From Hyalangium ruber (GTDB lineage Bacteria; Myxococcota; Myxococcia; Myxococcales; Myxococcaceae), in the NCBI RefSeq assembly GCF_034259325.1, contig NZ_JAXIVS010000004.1, positions 682,001 through 746,000 of the forward strand: a stretch of DNA of 64,000 bases, read 5' to 3'. The position numbers and the translations under genes were made by a program. This document shows, one piece after another, positions 57,493 to 64,000 of the stretch; position 1 is the first letter of the stretch, and every line of letters starts with the position of its first letter. Under the pieces are notes generated by a model, which did not search any database, was not told the DNA's origin, and saw nothing but the letters and a program-made list of their open reading frames with translations.

Positions 57493-59022
57493 ATGCACAT
57501 CGGTCAATTGCTGACACGCGCGGCGCAGCGCCACCCGACGAACACGGCCTGGTACGACGGAGCGCGTCCGGTGCTCTACACAGAGGTCGAACTGCGCGTC
57601 ACGTGCCTGGCCGATGCCCTGCGCCAACTGGGGCTGAAGACGGGAGATCGCGTGGGGATGATGCTGCCCAACAGCCCCCAGGCGCTGGAGGTGATGTTCG
57701 CGACGATGAAGGCGGGGCTGGTCATCGTCCCGATGAACATCCGGCTCCACCCGGAGGAGCACGCCACCATCCTCGATGACGCCGGGTGCTCGCTGCTGAT
57801 CTACGCGGCGGAGTTCACCCAAGCGCTGGCCTCCATCCGGGACCGCCTGCCCACGCTAAAGACATACGTGGTGGTGGGCGACTCCCCCACGGCGGACAAA
57901 CGCTATGAGGAATTGCTGGCCATGGGCTCTCCGGTGCTGGGATTCCAGCCGGGCCCGGAGGACCTGGCCTGGCTTTTCTATACCTCGGGGACGACGGGCA
58001 AGCCCAAGGGGGTGATGCTGACGCACCGCAACCTCCTGACGCTGGTCAGCATCAACCTGATCGATCTCAACACCCCGTCGCACCAGGATGTGCTGCTGCA
58101 CGCGCTGGCGATCAGCTTCGCGGGCGGGTTCTTCATGCTCCACCACGTGGCGCGGGCGGTGACGCACGTCTTCCTGCCCCGGTTCGATCCGGCCACGTTC
58201 TTCCAGTTGGTGGAGAAGCACAAGGTGACGACGGTGGCGCTGGTGCCGACGATGATCAGCATGCTGGTGCGCTCACCGGCGCGCACGGCCCACAACCTGT
58301 CGAGCCTGCACACCGTCTTCTATGGCGGAGCGCCGCTGCACGCCGAGCGGCTGCGGGAGGCGCTGGAGGCCTTTGGCCCCATCTTCCTGCAGAGCTACGG
58401 GCTGGGCGAGTCGCCGCTGACGCTCACGGTACTGGGCAAAGACGAGCACACGGGGTTTCGCGCGCAGTCGGCGGGCCGGGTCAGCACGCTGGTCTCGCTC
58501 CGCATCCAGGATGATGACTGGAACCCCGTGTCGATGGGCCTGGAGGGGGAGATCGCCGTGCGCAGCGATCTGGTGATGGCGGGGTACTGGAACCGTCCGG
58601 AGCAAACGGCCGACGTGCTCAAGGACGGCTGGTTCCGCACGGGTGACATCGGGTACCTGGACCAGGACGGCTACCTCTTCATCAGCGACCGCAAGAAGGA
58701 CCTCATCAAGAGCGGCGGGGCGACGGTGTCTCCGCGCGAAGTGGAGGAGGTCATCCACCTGCACCCGGCGGTGCAGGAGGTGGCGGTCATCGGCGTGCCG
58801 GACGAGACATGGGGCGAGGCCATCAAGGCGTTGGTGGTGCTGCGGCCGAACGCGGTCACCACGGAGAAGGAGCTCATCGCCTTCTGCAAGGATCGGCTGG
58901 CCTCGTTCAAGAAGCCCCGCTCGGTGGACTTCGTGCCGGACCTGCCCAAGAGCGCCAACAACAAGGTGCTGCGGCGCGAGCTGCGAGAGCGCTACTGGCA
59001 GGGGCGCGCCCGGAAGGTTTGA
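57493..59022 (+). CDS. AMP-dependent acyl-CoA synthetase/ligase
   Basis: A 509-residue adenylate-forming enzyme. The P-loop-like motif YTSGTTGKPKG lies near residue 170, YGLGESPLTL near 300, and the A8 hinge region RTGDIGYLDQDGYLFISDRKKDLIKSGG near 385-412. The catalytic Lys is in SANNKVLRREL close to the C-terminus. All motifs are intact. The layout matches medium/long-chain or aromatic acyl-CoA ligases rather than NRPS A-domains, as there is no carrier domain. It starts 15 bases after the methyltransferase gene and is probably co-transcribed with it. Confidence 0.92.
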   Translation: MHIGQLLTRAAQRHPTNTAWYDGARPVLYTEVELRVTCLADALRQLGLKTGDRVGMMLPNSPQALEVMFATMKAGLVIVPMNIRLHPEEHATILDDAGCSLLIYAAEFTQALASIRDRLPTLKTYVVVGDSPTADKRYEELLAMGSPVLGFQPGPEDLAWLFYTSGTTGKPKGVMLTHRNLLTLVSINLIDLNTPSHQDVLLHALAISFAGGFFMLHHVARAVTHVFLPRFDPATFFQLVEKHKVTTVALVPTMISMLVRSPARTAHNLSSLHTVFYGGAPLHAERLREALEAFGPIFLQSYGLGESPLTLTVLGKDEHTGFRAQSAGRVSTLVSLRIQDDDWNPVSMGLEGEIAVRSDLVMAGYWNRPEQTADVLKDGWFRTGDIGYLDQDGYLFISDRKKDLIKSGGATVSPREVEEVIHLHPAVQEVAVIGVPDETWGEAIKALVVLRPNAVTTEKELIAFCKDRLASFKKPRSVDFVPDLPKSANNKVLRRELRERYWQGRARKV

Positions 59023-59067
59023 CGCGAGATTCTGGTTCCAAGCCGTATCCACTCCAAGGGGACACTT

Positions 59068-60042
59068 ATGCTCTCGACGCGCTTCACGGAACTCGTTGGA
59101 TGTCGTGTGCCGATTCAGCAGGCGGCGATGGGAGGCACCGCCACGCCGAAGCTGGCGGCGGCGGTCTCGGACGCGGGCGGGCTGGGCATGGTGGCGGCGG
59201 TGATGATGTCCGCCGAGGACCTCGCCCGGGAGCTGGATGGGCTTCGCGCGCGAACGAAGGCCCCCTTTGGGGTGAGCTTCATCGTGCCCTTCCTGCATGA
59301 GCGAGAGCTGGTGGAGGTAGTGGCCTCGCGGGCGAAGGTGGTCGAGTTCTTCTTCGGTACGCCGGATCGCTCCCTGGTGGACACGGTCCACGCGGGGGGC
59401 GCGCTGGCATGCTGGCAGGTGGGCTCGAAGGAAGACGCGGTGGCGGCGGAGGCGGTGGGCTGTGACCTGGTCGTGGTGCAGGGGGTGGAGGCCGGTGGCC
59501 ACGTGGCCGGGAAGATTGGCCTCTTCCCACTGCTCGACGAGGTGCTGGAGGTGGTGAAGATTCCCGTCATCGCGGCGGGAGGGATCGGCTCGGGCCGAAC
59601 GATGGCGGCCGCGCTGGCGGCGGGGGCCTCGGCGGTGCGCATGGGCACCCGCTTCGTGGTGGCGGAGGAGGCGGACACCCACGCGGGCTATGCGGAGAAG
59701 CTGATCGCGGCCCGTGGGCGGGACACGGTGATTACCAAGGCGTTCCACGTGATGTGGCCGGACACGCCGCACCGGGTGCTGCGCTCGGCGCTCGAGGCGG
59801 CGACCGCGTTCCAGGGAGAAGTAACGGGCGAACTCTTCCTCCATGGAAAGAAGATGCCGCTGCCGCACTGGGCGGTGCCCAACCCGACCCGGCTGACGAC
59901 GGGCAACATCGACGCCATGGCGCTCTACGCGGGCGAGTCGGTGAGCGCGGTGAAGTCCGTGCAGCCCGCCGCGACCATCGTGAAGGAGGTCTCCGAGCAG
60001 GCCGAGAGCCTGCTGCGCCAGTGGGCCTCGCGGCTGAAGTGA
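59068..60042 (+). CDS. nitronate monooxygenase / FabK-like flavoprotein
   Basis: A 324-residue TIM-barrel FMN enzyme. The N-terminus is GCRVPIQQAAMGGTATPKLAAAVSDAGGLGMV, then VVQGVEAGGHVAGK, I-P-V-I-A-A-G-G-I-G-S-G and AAGASAVRMGTRFVVAEE, the flavin phosphate-binding part. This fold covers nitronate monooxygenases, enoyl-ACP reductase II and related oxidoreductases; sequence by eye does not separate them, though the acyl-CoA context favours a lipid-related reaction. It is the last gene of the plus-strand unit and ends one base before the stop of the convergent large gene. Confidence 0.85.
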   Translation: MLSTRFTELVGCRVPIQQAAMGGTATPKLAAAVSDAGGLGMVAAVMMSAEDLARELDGLRARTKAPFGVSFIVPFLHERELVEVVASRAKVVEFFFGTPDRSLVDTVHAGGALACWQVGSKEDAVAAEAVGCDLVVVQGVEAGGHVAGKIGLFPLLDEVLEVVKIPVIAAGGIGSGRTMAAALAAGASAVRMGTRFVVAEEADTHAGYAEKLIAARGRDTVITKAFHVMWPDTPHRVLRSALEAATAFQGEVTGELFLHGKKMPLPHWAVPNPTRLTTGNIDAMALYAGESVSAVKSVQPAATIVKEVSEQAESLLRQWASRLK

Positions 60043-60043
60043 G

Positions 60044-62305
60044 CTACCGGCGCAGGGCCAGGAGCGCCAGGAGCGCGTGCTGGACGGACTCGACCTGGAC
60101 CTCGCTCCGCTCGAGGCTGGAGCGCACCCCACCGAGGGCGTGACGCGGATTGGGCAGGAGCGCGGCTTCGCGCTCCTGGATGACGAGGGTGTCCAGGAAG
60201 GACACGCCCCGGGCGCAGGCGTCGAGGTAGCGCTGCTGGCGGGTGCGATCTCGGAGGCCGGCGGCGAGCTCGGCCCCGGCGGCCAGCGCCTCGAGGTAGA
60301 GCGCGGTGGTGGCGCCTGGAGCGTCGGGCTGGTGGTCGTTGAGGAACGCGCCGGTCGTCTCGGACTGGTAGGTCAGCGCCCAGTCGCAGATCTCGAAGGC
60401 GAGGCGGGCGGCCTCGGCGTCACGGTCGACGTGCCACCACGCCACGGCGGCCTGGGTGAGCCAGGAGACCTGGTCCCAGTGGCGCTTGTAGCGGAAGCGG
60501 TGTCGGTAGAAGCGCCAGGCCTGGGCGAGCTTCGCCGCATCGGCGGCGTGAACGTTCTCCTGCGCGGCGCGGGCGAGCGCGAGCAGGGCCTGGCCGGGCA
60601 TGGAGTCCTGCCACGGGTCGCCATCGGCGGCGGGCTCCAGGTAGCAGGAGAACCGCCCATGGACGCCCATGCGGGACCAGAGGGTGGCGGCGAGCGTCTG
60701 GGCCGTGGCCATGTCCTCGCCGGTCTCGAGCAGCGCGAGGAGGACGAGCGCGACCTGGGAGATCGACGCTCCTTCATCGGCGCGAATCCAGACATGCTCG
60801 GTGTCATCGAACACGAGGTCCGAGGTGAGCGCGGTGAGCAGGGTGCGCGCGCCCTCGCCCAGGGGCGCGGGGCCGAGCTTCCGGTGGGCGCGAGCGAGGG
60901 CCCACGCCTGGTGCGCGAGCCGCGCGGTGTCGAGCCCCTGGTGGATGGCGTCGCTGGAAGGCTCATAGCGAGCCGTCGCGCCCAGGTGGCGCAGGAGGAA
61001 CTTGCACAGCGGAGGGGTCAGCCGCGAGACGCTCTCCCCGAGCGTCTTCGGAGAGGCCTCCACGGGCGGCTTCGACTCGACGCGGGAGGGCTCGGGCGGC
61101 AGGCCCGGCTCGACGACCTCCTGAAGGGAGTAGCGATAGAGCGTGAATGGCTCGGTGGGCAGCAGTCGGGCGTCGAGGGTCCGGGCGTGTTCGAGCTGCT
61201 GCCACGCGTTGGAGATGCCCGGCATGCGGGGAGGCGCCCCGCCCACGAGATACGGCCGCTCACGGCTGCGCACGACGAGGCCATGGCGCTCGGAGTCGAG
61301 CTGAGCAACCTCACATGGCTCGAGCGCGGCGCAGAACGTCACTGAGATGGCGCTGCGCTCCAGGGTGGCCAGCGGCTCGGGACTGACCCGGGTGAGCTGT
61401 CGGGCGGCCAGGAACGCGGCCTGACTCACGGCGATGGCCAGGGCCGGGGCCTTCTCCTCGGGGAAGTTCCAGAACCCATTGTGCGCAAGGAGCTCGTGGG
61501 GTGCGTCCTTCGAGTACACGCTGACCCAGACGCCGCCAGGGCCGGAGTACCGCCCGGCGAGGCGACGGGGAGGACGCAGGAGCTTTCCTGAGCGCAGGGC
61601 CTCGGCGATGACCTGGCGCGCGAGCTCGACGGGTTGGAGCCCCTCCGGCGCCTTCTCGGACGTCACCTCATGCGGAGGAAGAACACGGCCCGGATTGAGC
61701 GCCCGAGGCGCCCCACCTGGCATTCGGGCGGAGAGCTCCTCGGTGTCATAGAGCGCGAACACCGGGATGCCGCGCGAGCGAAGGCGGGAGAAGGCGCCCT
61801 CGTAGCCGGAGCGAACGAGACAGACCCCTCCCTCGACACGAAGTCCTGACTGCTCGAGCCGGGAGACGAAGTCCTCCAGCTCGGACCCCTCGCCGATGGC
61901 GTCGTGGACGAAGAGGACGGGTTGGGCAGGGTCGACCTTGCCCTCGAGGGTCAGGTGCGAGCCTTCTCCGGGCCGGGTGAGGAGCCCGCGATACTTGCCG
62001 CGAGAGAGCATCACACAGGCCTGTAGCAGCGGCAGGCTCCTGGGGCTCGCGGCGACGAGCTGGAGGCCCTCGAAGGCCTCCAACAGGCGCAGGAGACAGC
62101 CCCCGGAGAGCTCGGCGCCACGGGTGGTGAGGGTGACCGCGGGCAGGTCGAGCCGCCACCGGGCGGGGACGCCCTCGGACAGGGCCGGCTCCTCCTGGCG
62201 CATGGCCTCCTTCAGCAGGAGCGAGAGCAGTTGCTCACGCTCGGAAGCATCTGACGCGGCCCGTTTCTGGCGAGAGCGGCCCTGCCGGCCGCGCTGTGCG
62301 GGCAT
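60044..62305 (-). CDS. PRTase-like + AMMECR1-like + alpha/alpha-toroid protein, unknown function
   Basis: About 753 residues. Residues about 45-200 look like a phosphoribosyltransferase fold: QLVAASPRSLPLLQA, then VLFVHDAIGEGSELEDF (129-145) in the place of the PRPP loop. Residues about 225-400 resemble AMMECR1: AISVTFCAALEPCEV, then RHGLVVRS (340-347) and FTLYRYSLQEV; the usual LRGCIG loop is altered to LLAHNGFW. Residues about 425-753 are helical hairpins with W/H-rich motifs (MGVHGRFSCYLEP, HWDQVSWLTQAAVAWWHVD), suggesting an (alpha/alpha) toroid as in six-hairpin enzymes. No signal peptide. GAGAGGGG lies six bases before the ATG at 62305. Domain calls are by pattern; the function is unknown. 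Confidence 0.7.
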   Translation of the reverse strand: MPAQRGRQGRSRQKRAASDASEREQLLSLLLKEAMRQEEPALSEGVPARWRLDLPAVTLTTRGAELSGGCLLRLLEAFEGLQLVAASPRSLPLLQACVMLSRGKYRGLLTRPGEGSHLTLEGKVDPAQPVLFVHDAIGEGSELEDFVSRLEQSGLRVEGGVCLVRSGYEGAFSRLRSRGIPVFALYDTEELSARMPGGAPRALNPGRVLPPHEVTSEKAPEGLQPVELARQVIAEALRSGKLLRPPRRLAGRYSGPGGVWVSVYSKDAPHELLAHNGFWNFPEEKAPALAIAVSQAAFLAARQLTRVSPEPLATLERSAISVTFCAALEPCEVAQLDSERHGLVVRSRERPYLVGGAPPRMPGISNAWQQLEHARTLDARLLPTEPFTLYRYSLQEVVEPGLPPEPSRVESKPPVEASPKTLGESVSRLTPPLCKFLLRHLGATARYEPSSDAIHQGLDTARLAHQAWALARAHRKLGPAPLGEGARTLLTALTSDLVFDDTEHVWIRADEGASISQVALVLLALLETGEDMATAQTLAATLWSRMGVHGRFSCYLEPAADGDPWQDSMPGQALLALARAAQENVHAADAAKLAQAWRFYRHRFRYKRHWDQVSWLTQAAVAWWHVDRDAEAARLAFEICDWALTYQSETTGAFLNDHQPDAPGATTALYLEALAAGAELAAGLRDRTRQQRYLDACARGVSFLDTLVIQEREAALLPNPRHALGGVRSSLERSEVQVESVQHALLALLALRR

Positions 62306-62424
62306 CCTCATCCCCTCTCCATGGGCGGTGGCGACTCCCTCCTCATGGGGAGCGGACCTCCCACCTTACCTCTCGATCACCGCTTCGGCAGAATTTCCGA
62401 CCAGCCCGGGAGAAATGCCCTCCC

Positions 62425-63405
62425 TCATTGCGTCGGGTGTCCCAGGACATCCGTAAGATGGGTGGCTTTCAGGGCTTGGTCAAACCACCGGTCCAAGGTC
62501 GCCATATCCGTGCATGCCAGGATGTGTTGGCGCGCCTCTTCGTCAATCTGCACCCCACGCGCCGCGAGAATCCGAAGCACGTCCTCGGCCCGTCCCTGCT
62601 GACGCCCTTTCTCGATGAGCTTCTCACCCCAGGTCATCATCAGTTCCTCCGTTCGCTGTGTACCAATGACCTCTTTTAACATGCTCACCGCAGCGCCCTG
62701 TGCAGCCTCATTCCCCACCAGCAGCAGGTAGCGGAAGACAACACTCAACTCCTCGGCGCCATTGGGCATGGCCTGCACCTGCGTGAAGAGCGCCGCCCAG
62801 TCCGGTAGCGCTTCCGCCAGTTTCTCGGTGCGTCCGTAGACCAACGCCAGCAGTGCCAACCGAACCAGGGGCGGCCCTGGACGCTTCATCAGCGCCTCCG
62901 CGCGCTCGGCCGTCAGGTCGTCCACCAGGTACTCGAAGCGTGGCACGAGCGCCCTCCACCGCTCGGGCTCCTCGTCCGCCCCTGGCAAGTCGAAGAGCTC
63001 TTCAACCCGGCGAGGAGCGCTCCAGGCCCCATCCGGCCCGTGGTACAGGACCAGGGGAATGATGACCGGCAGGAACCCGCTGCCCGGGTGCTCCTTGCGC
63101 CAGTGCTCCAGCTGGCGCACCACGTAGCGCAGCATGCGCAGGGCCATCCACCGATCCACCGACGACTGGTGTTCCAGCAGGATGTAGAACAGCAGAGGCC
63201 GTCCGCTGGAGAGGCGCGCCGAAAAGAGCAGATCGCTCTGGGTTTCCCGGAGCTCCGGGTCCACCACGGAACCGGGCTCACGCCGCAGACTCTCCCAGTT
63301 CACCTGCGACACCAGATGGGGCGGCAAGGCGGCTCGCAGCTCGGCCGCGGCCCGCTCGGGGTTGCCGAAGGTGAAGCGGACGAAGAGGTCATGAGGCCCA
63401 GGCAT
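62425..63405 (-). CDS. Rpn-family (Transposase_31) PD-(D/E)xK nuclease
   Basis: A 326-residue protein of the RpnA-E/YhgA group. The N-terminal nuclease domain begins PHDLFVRFTFGNPERAAAELRAALP, then has SDLLFSAR (Asp) and LLFYILLEHQSSVD (Glu-x-Gln, the usual variant of the Glu-x-Lys site). The stretch VIIPLVLYHG and a helical C-terminal half with EKLIEKGRQQGRAEDVLRIL follow. Such proteins nick DNA and promote RecA-independent recombination; many occur as multiple copies per genome. It is not flanked by inverted repeats. The gene appears intact. Confidence 0.88.
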   Translation of the reverse strand: MPGPHDLFVRFTFGNPERAAAELRAALPPHLVSQVNWESLRREPGSVVDPELRETQSDLLFSARLSSGRPLLFYILLEHQSSVDRWMALRMLRYVVRQLEHWRKEHPGSGFLPVIIPLVLYHGPDGAWSAPRRVEELFDLPGADEEPERWRALVPRFEYLVDDLTAERAEALMKRPGPPLVRLALLALVYGRTEKLAEALPDWAALFTQVQAMPNGAEELSVVFRYLLLVGNEAAQGAAVSMLKEVIGTQRTEELMMTWGEKLIEKGRQQGRAEDVLRILAARGVQIDEEARQHILACTDMATLDRWFDQALKATHLTDVLGHPTQ

Positions 63406-63580
63406 GCCCCGCAGCGCCGAAGCACAATGCGGGCCAACCTCGCCTCACTCGGAAGCCCCGGGGCACACCCATCCACCGCCAGCGACTCCCGTCCCGCACG
63501 GGAGACAGCCGTCAGCGGCCGCCAAGGGCCAGCGCGAAAGGGGCTACCATCGCCCGCGCTGTCGAACCTGGGAGGAAGTC

Positions 63581-63991
63581 ATGAGTCCGAGCACCCCCAC
63601 CGAAGGACAGGAGCAGAAGATGATCGTCTACACACCGGGCCCCATCCGGGACATCTCGGGGTTCGTCCCGCTGGGCTCCGCCGAGGCCCTGGGAGGCAAG
63701 GTGCTGGAAGGCAAGGTCGAGCTCTTCGGACGCATCGACTTCAGCGCCCGGGGCATGACGGCGGGCCTGTTCATGTCGACCCGGGGCAAGGTGCAGATCC
63801 TCTTCCCCTTCACCGAGCACGCCACCATCCTGGAGGGCGAGGTGACGCTCACCGATGAGTCCGGCCAGAACCACACCTATCGCCCCGGGGACAGCTACTT
63901 CATCAAGCAGGGACAGGTCATCCTCTGGGACGTGAAGAGCGAGCGCGTCATCAAGTCGTTCTTCAACATCGTCGAGAACGGGCCGAAGTAG
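63581..63991 (+). CDS. cupin-domain protein
   Basis: A 136-residue protein with one small cupin barrel: FSARGMTAGLFMSTRGKVQILFPFTEHATILEGEVTLTDESG (read in parts) and YRPGDSYFIKQGQVILWDV. The usual metal-binding motif G(X)5HXH is not kept; only one His (EHAT) is obvious, so catalysis is doubtful and ligand binding is more likely. It resembles the ethanolamine-utilisation EutQ-like or DUF861 cupins. GGAGGAAG precedes the ATG at 63581; the upstream open frame is intergenic. Confidence 0.85.
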   Translation: MSPSTPTEGQEQKMIVYTPGPIRDISGFVPLGSAEALGGKVLEGKVELFGRIDFSARGMTAGLFMSTRGKVQILFPFTEHATILEGEVTLTDESGQNHTYRPGDSYFIKQGQVILWDVKSERVIKSFFNIVENGPK

Positions 63992-64000
63992 CCCCCTGCC

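Overview
The window is high-GC DNA with dense gene packing. It carries many two-component and one-component regulators, DUF4388 (PATAN) receiver proteins, lipoproteins built from Ig-like or choice-of-anchor domains, polymorphic-toxin and immunity genes, and a Ser/Thr kinase with a C-terminal transmembrane segment and Cys motifs. This combination points to a myxobacterium, most likely of the Cystobacterineae (Archangium, Cystobacter, Hyalangium, Stigmatella or Myxococcus type). The assignment is inferred from gene style; no rRNA or other marker is present. I saw no rRNA, tRNA, CRISPR array or intact insertion sequence.

Layout. 1-5164: end of an M23 peptidase gene, an Imm11-type immunity gene with a 5'-truncated AHH nuclease remnant, a BMP-family lipoprotein, then a translationally coupled methionine-salvage operon mtnB-mtnD-mtnC and a 2OG-Fe(II) dioxygenase. 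5169-8786 (minus): a tight four-gene unit with site-2 protease, zinc-ribbon membrane protein, RegB-type redox kinase and RegA-type regulator. 9003-17067: four exported lipoproteins and a HAD phosphatase, with good intrinsic terminators. 17219-21058: lipid kinase, HrcA, an orphan dioxygenase beta-like protein and an EamA transporter. 21065-24063 (minus): a receiver protein and a lipoprotein toxin with a PD-(D/E)xK nuclease tail plus its probable immunity gene. 24155-34006 (minus): two hybrid kinases, one of them 2582 residues with about 17 tandem HAMP units.

34172-41681: small membrane proteins, a Ser/Thr kinase, a myxobacterial hypothetical protein facing a 28-bp iterated palindrome array, an alpha/beta hydrolase, a metallophosphoesterase and a PfpI/DJ-1 protein. 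41747-48673 (minus): a signalling block in which two receiver-DUF4388 genes each have a textbook sigma-54 promoter and flank an NtrC-type activator, followed by a sensor kinase coupled to a DUF255 thioredoxin-fold lipoprotein. 48878-52054: subtilisin-like lipoprotein. 52256-55605: a CPA1 antiporter coupled to a TrkA/cyclic-nucleotide-binding protein, and a GST. 55565-60042: a divergent lipid or acyl-CoA gene group (two thioesterases against methyltransferase, acyl-CoA ligase and NMO/FabK-like flavoprotein) around an AT-rich region with two palindromes. 60044-63991: an unusual protein reading as PRTase-like plus AMMECR1-like plus alpha/alpha-toroid, an Rpn-family nuclease and a cupin.

Most intergenic gaps are below 300 bases. 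The one longer gap, 38091-38443, holds the iterated palindrome array. The strongest candidates for undescribed biology are the PRTase/AMMECR1/toroid protein, the palindrome array, the sigma-54 receiver-DUF4388 circuit and the poly-HAMP kinase. All functional calls come from motif recognition by eye, without database searches.
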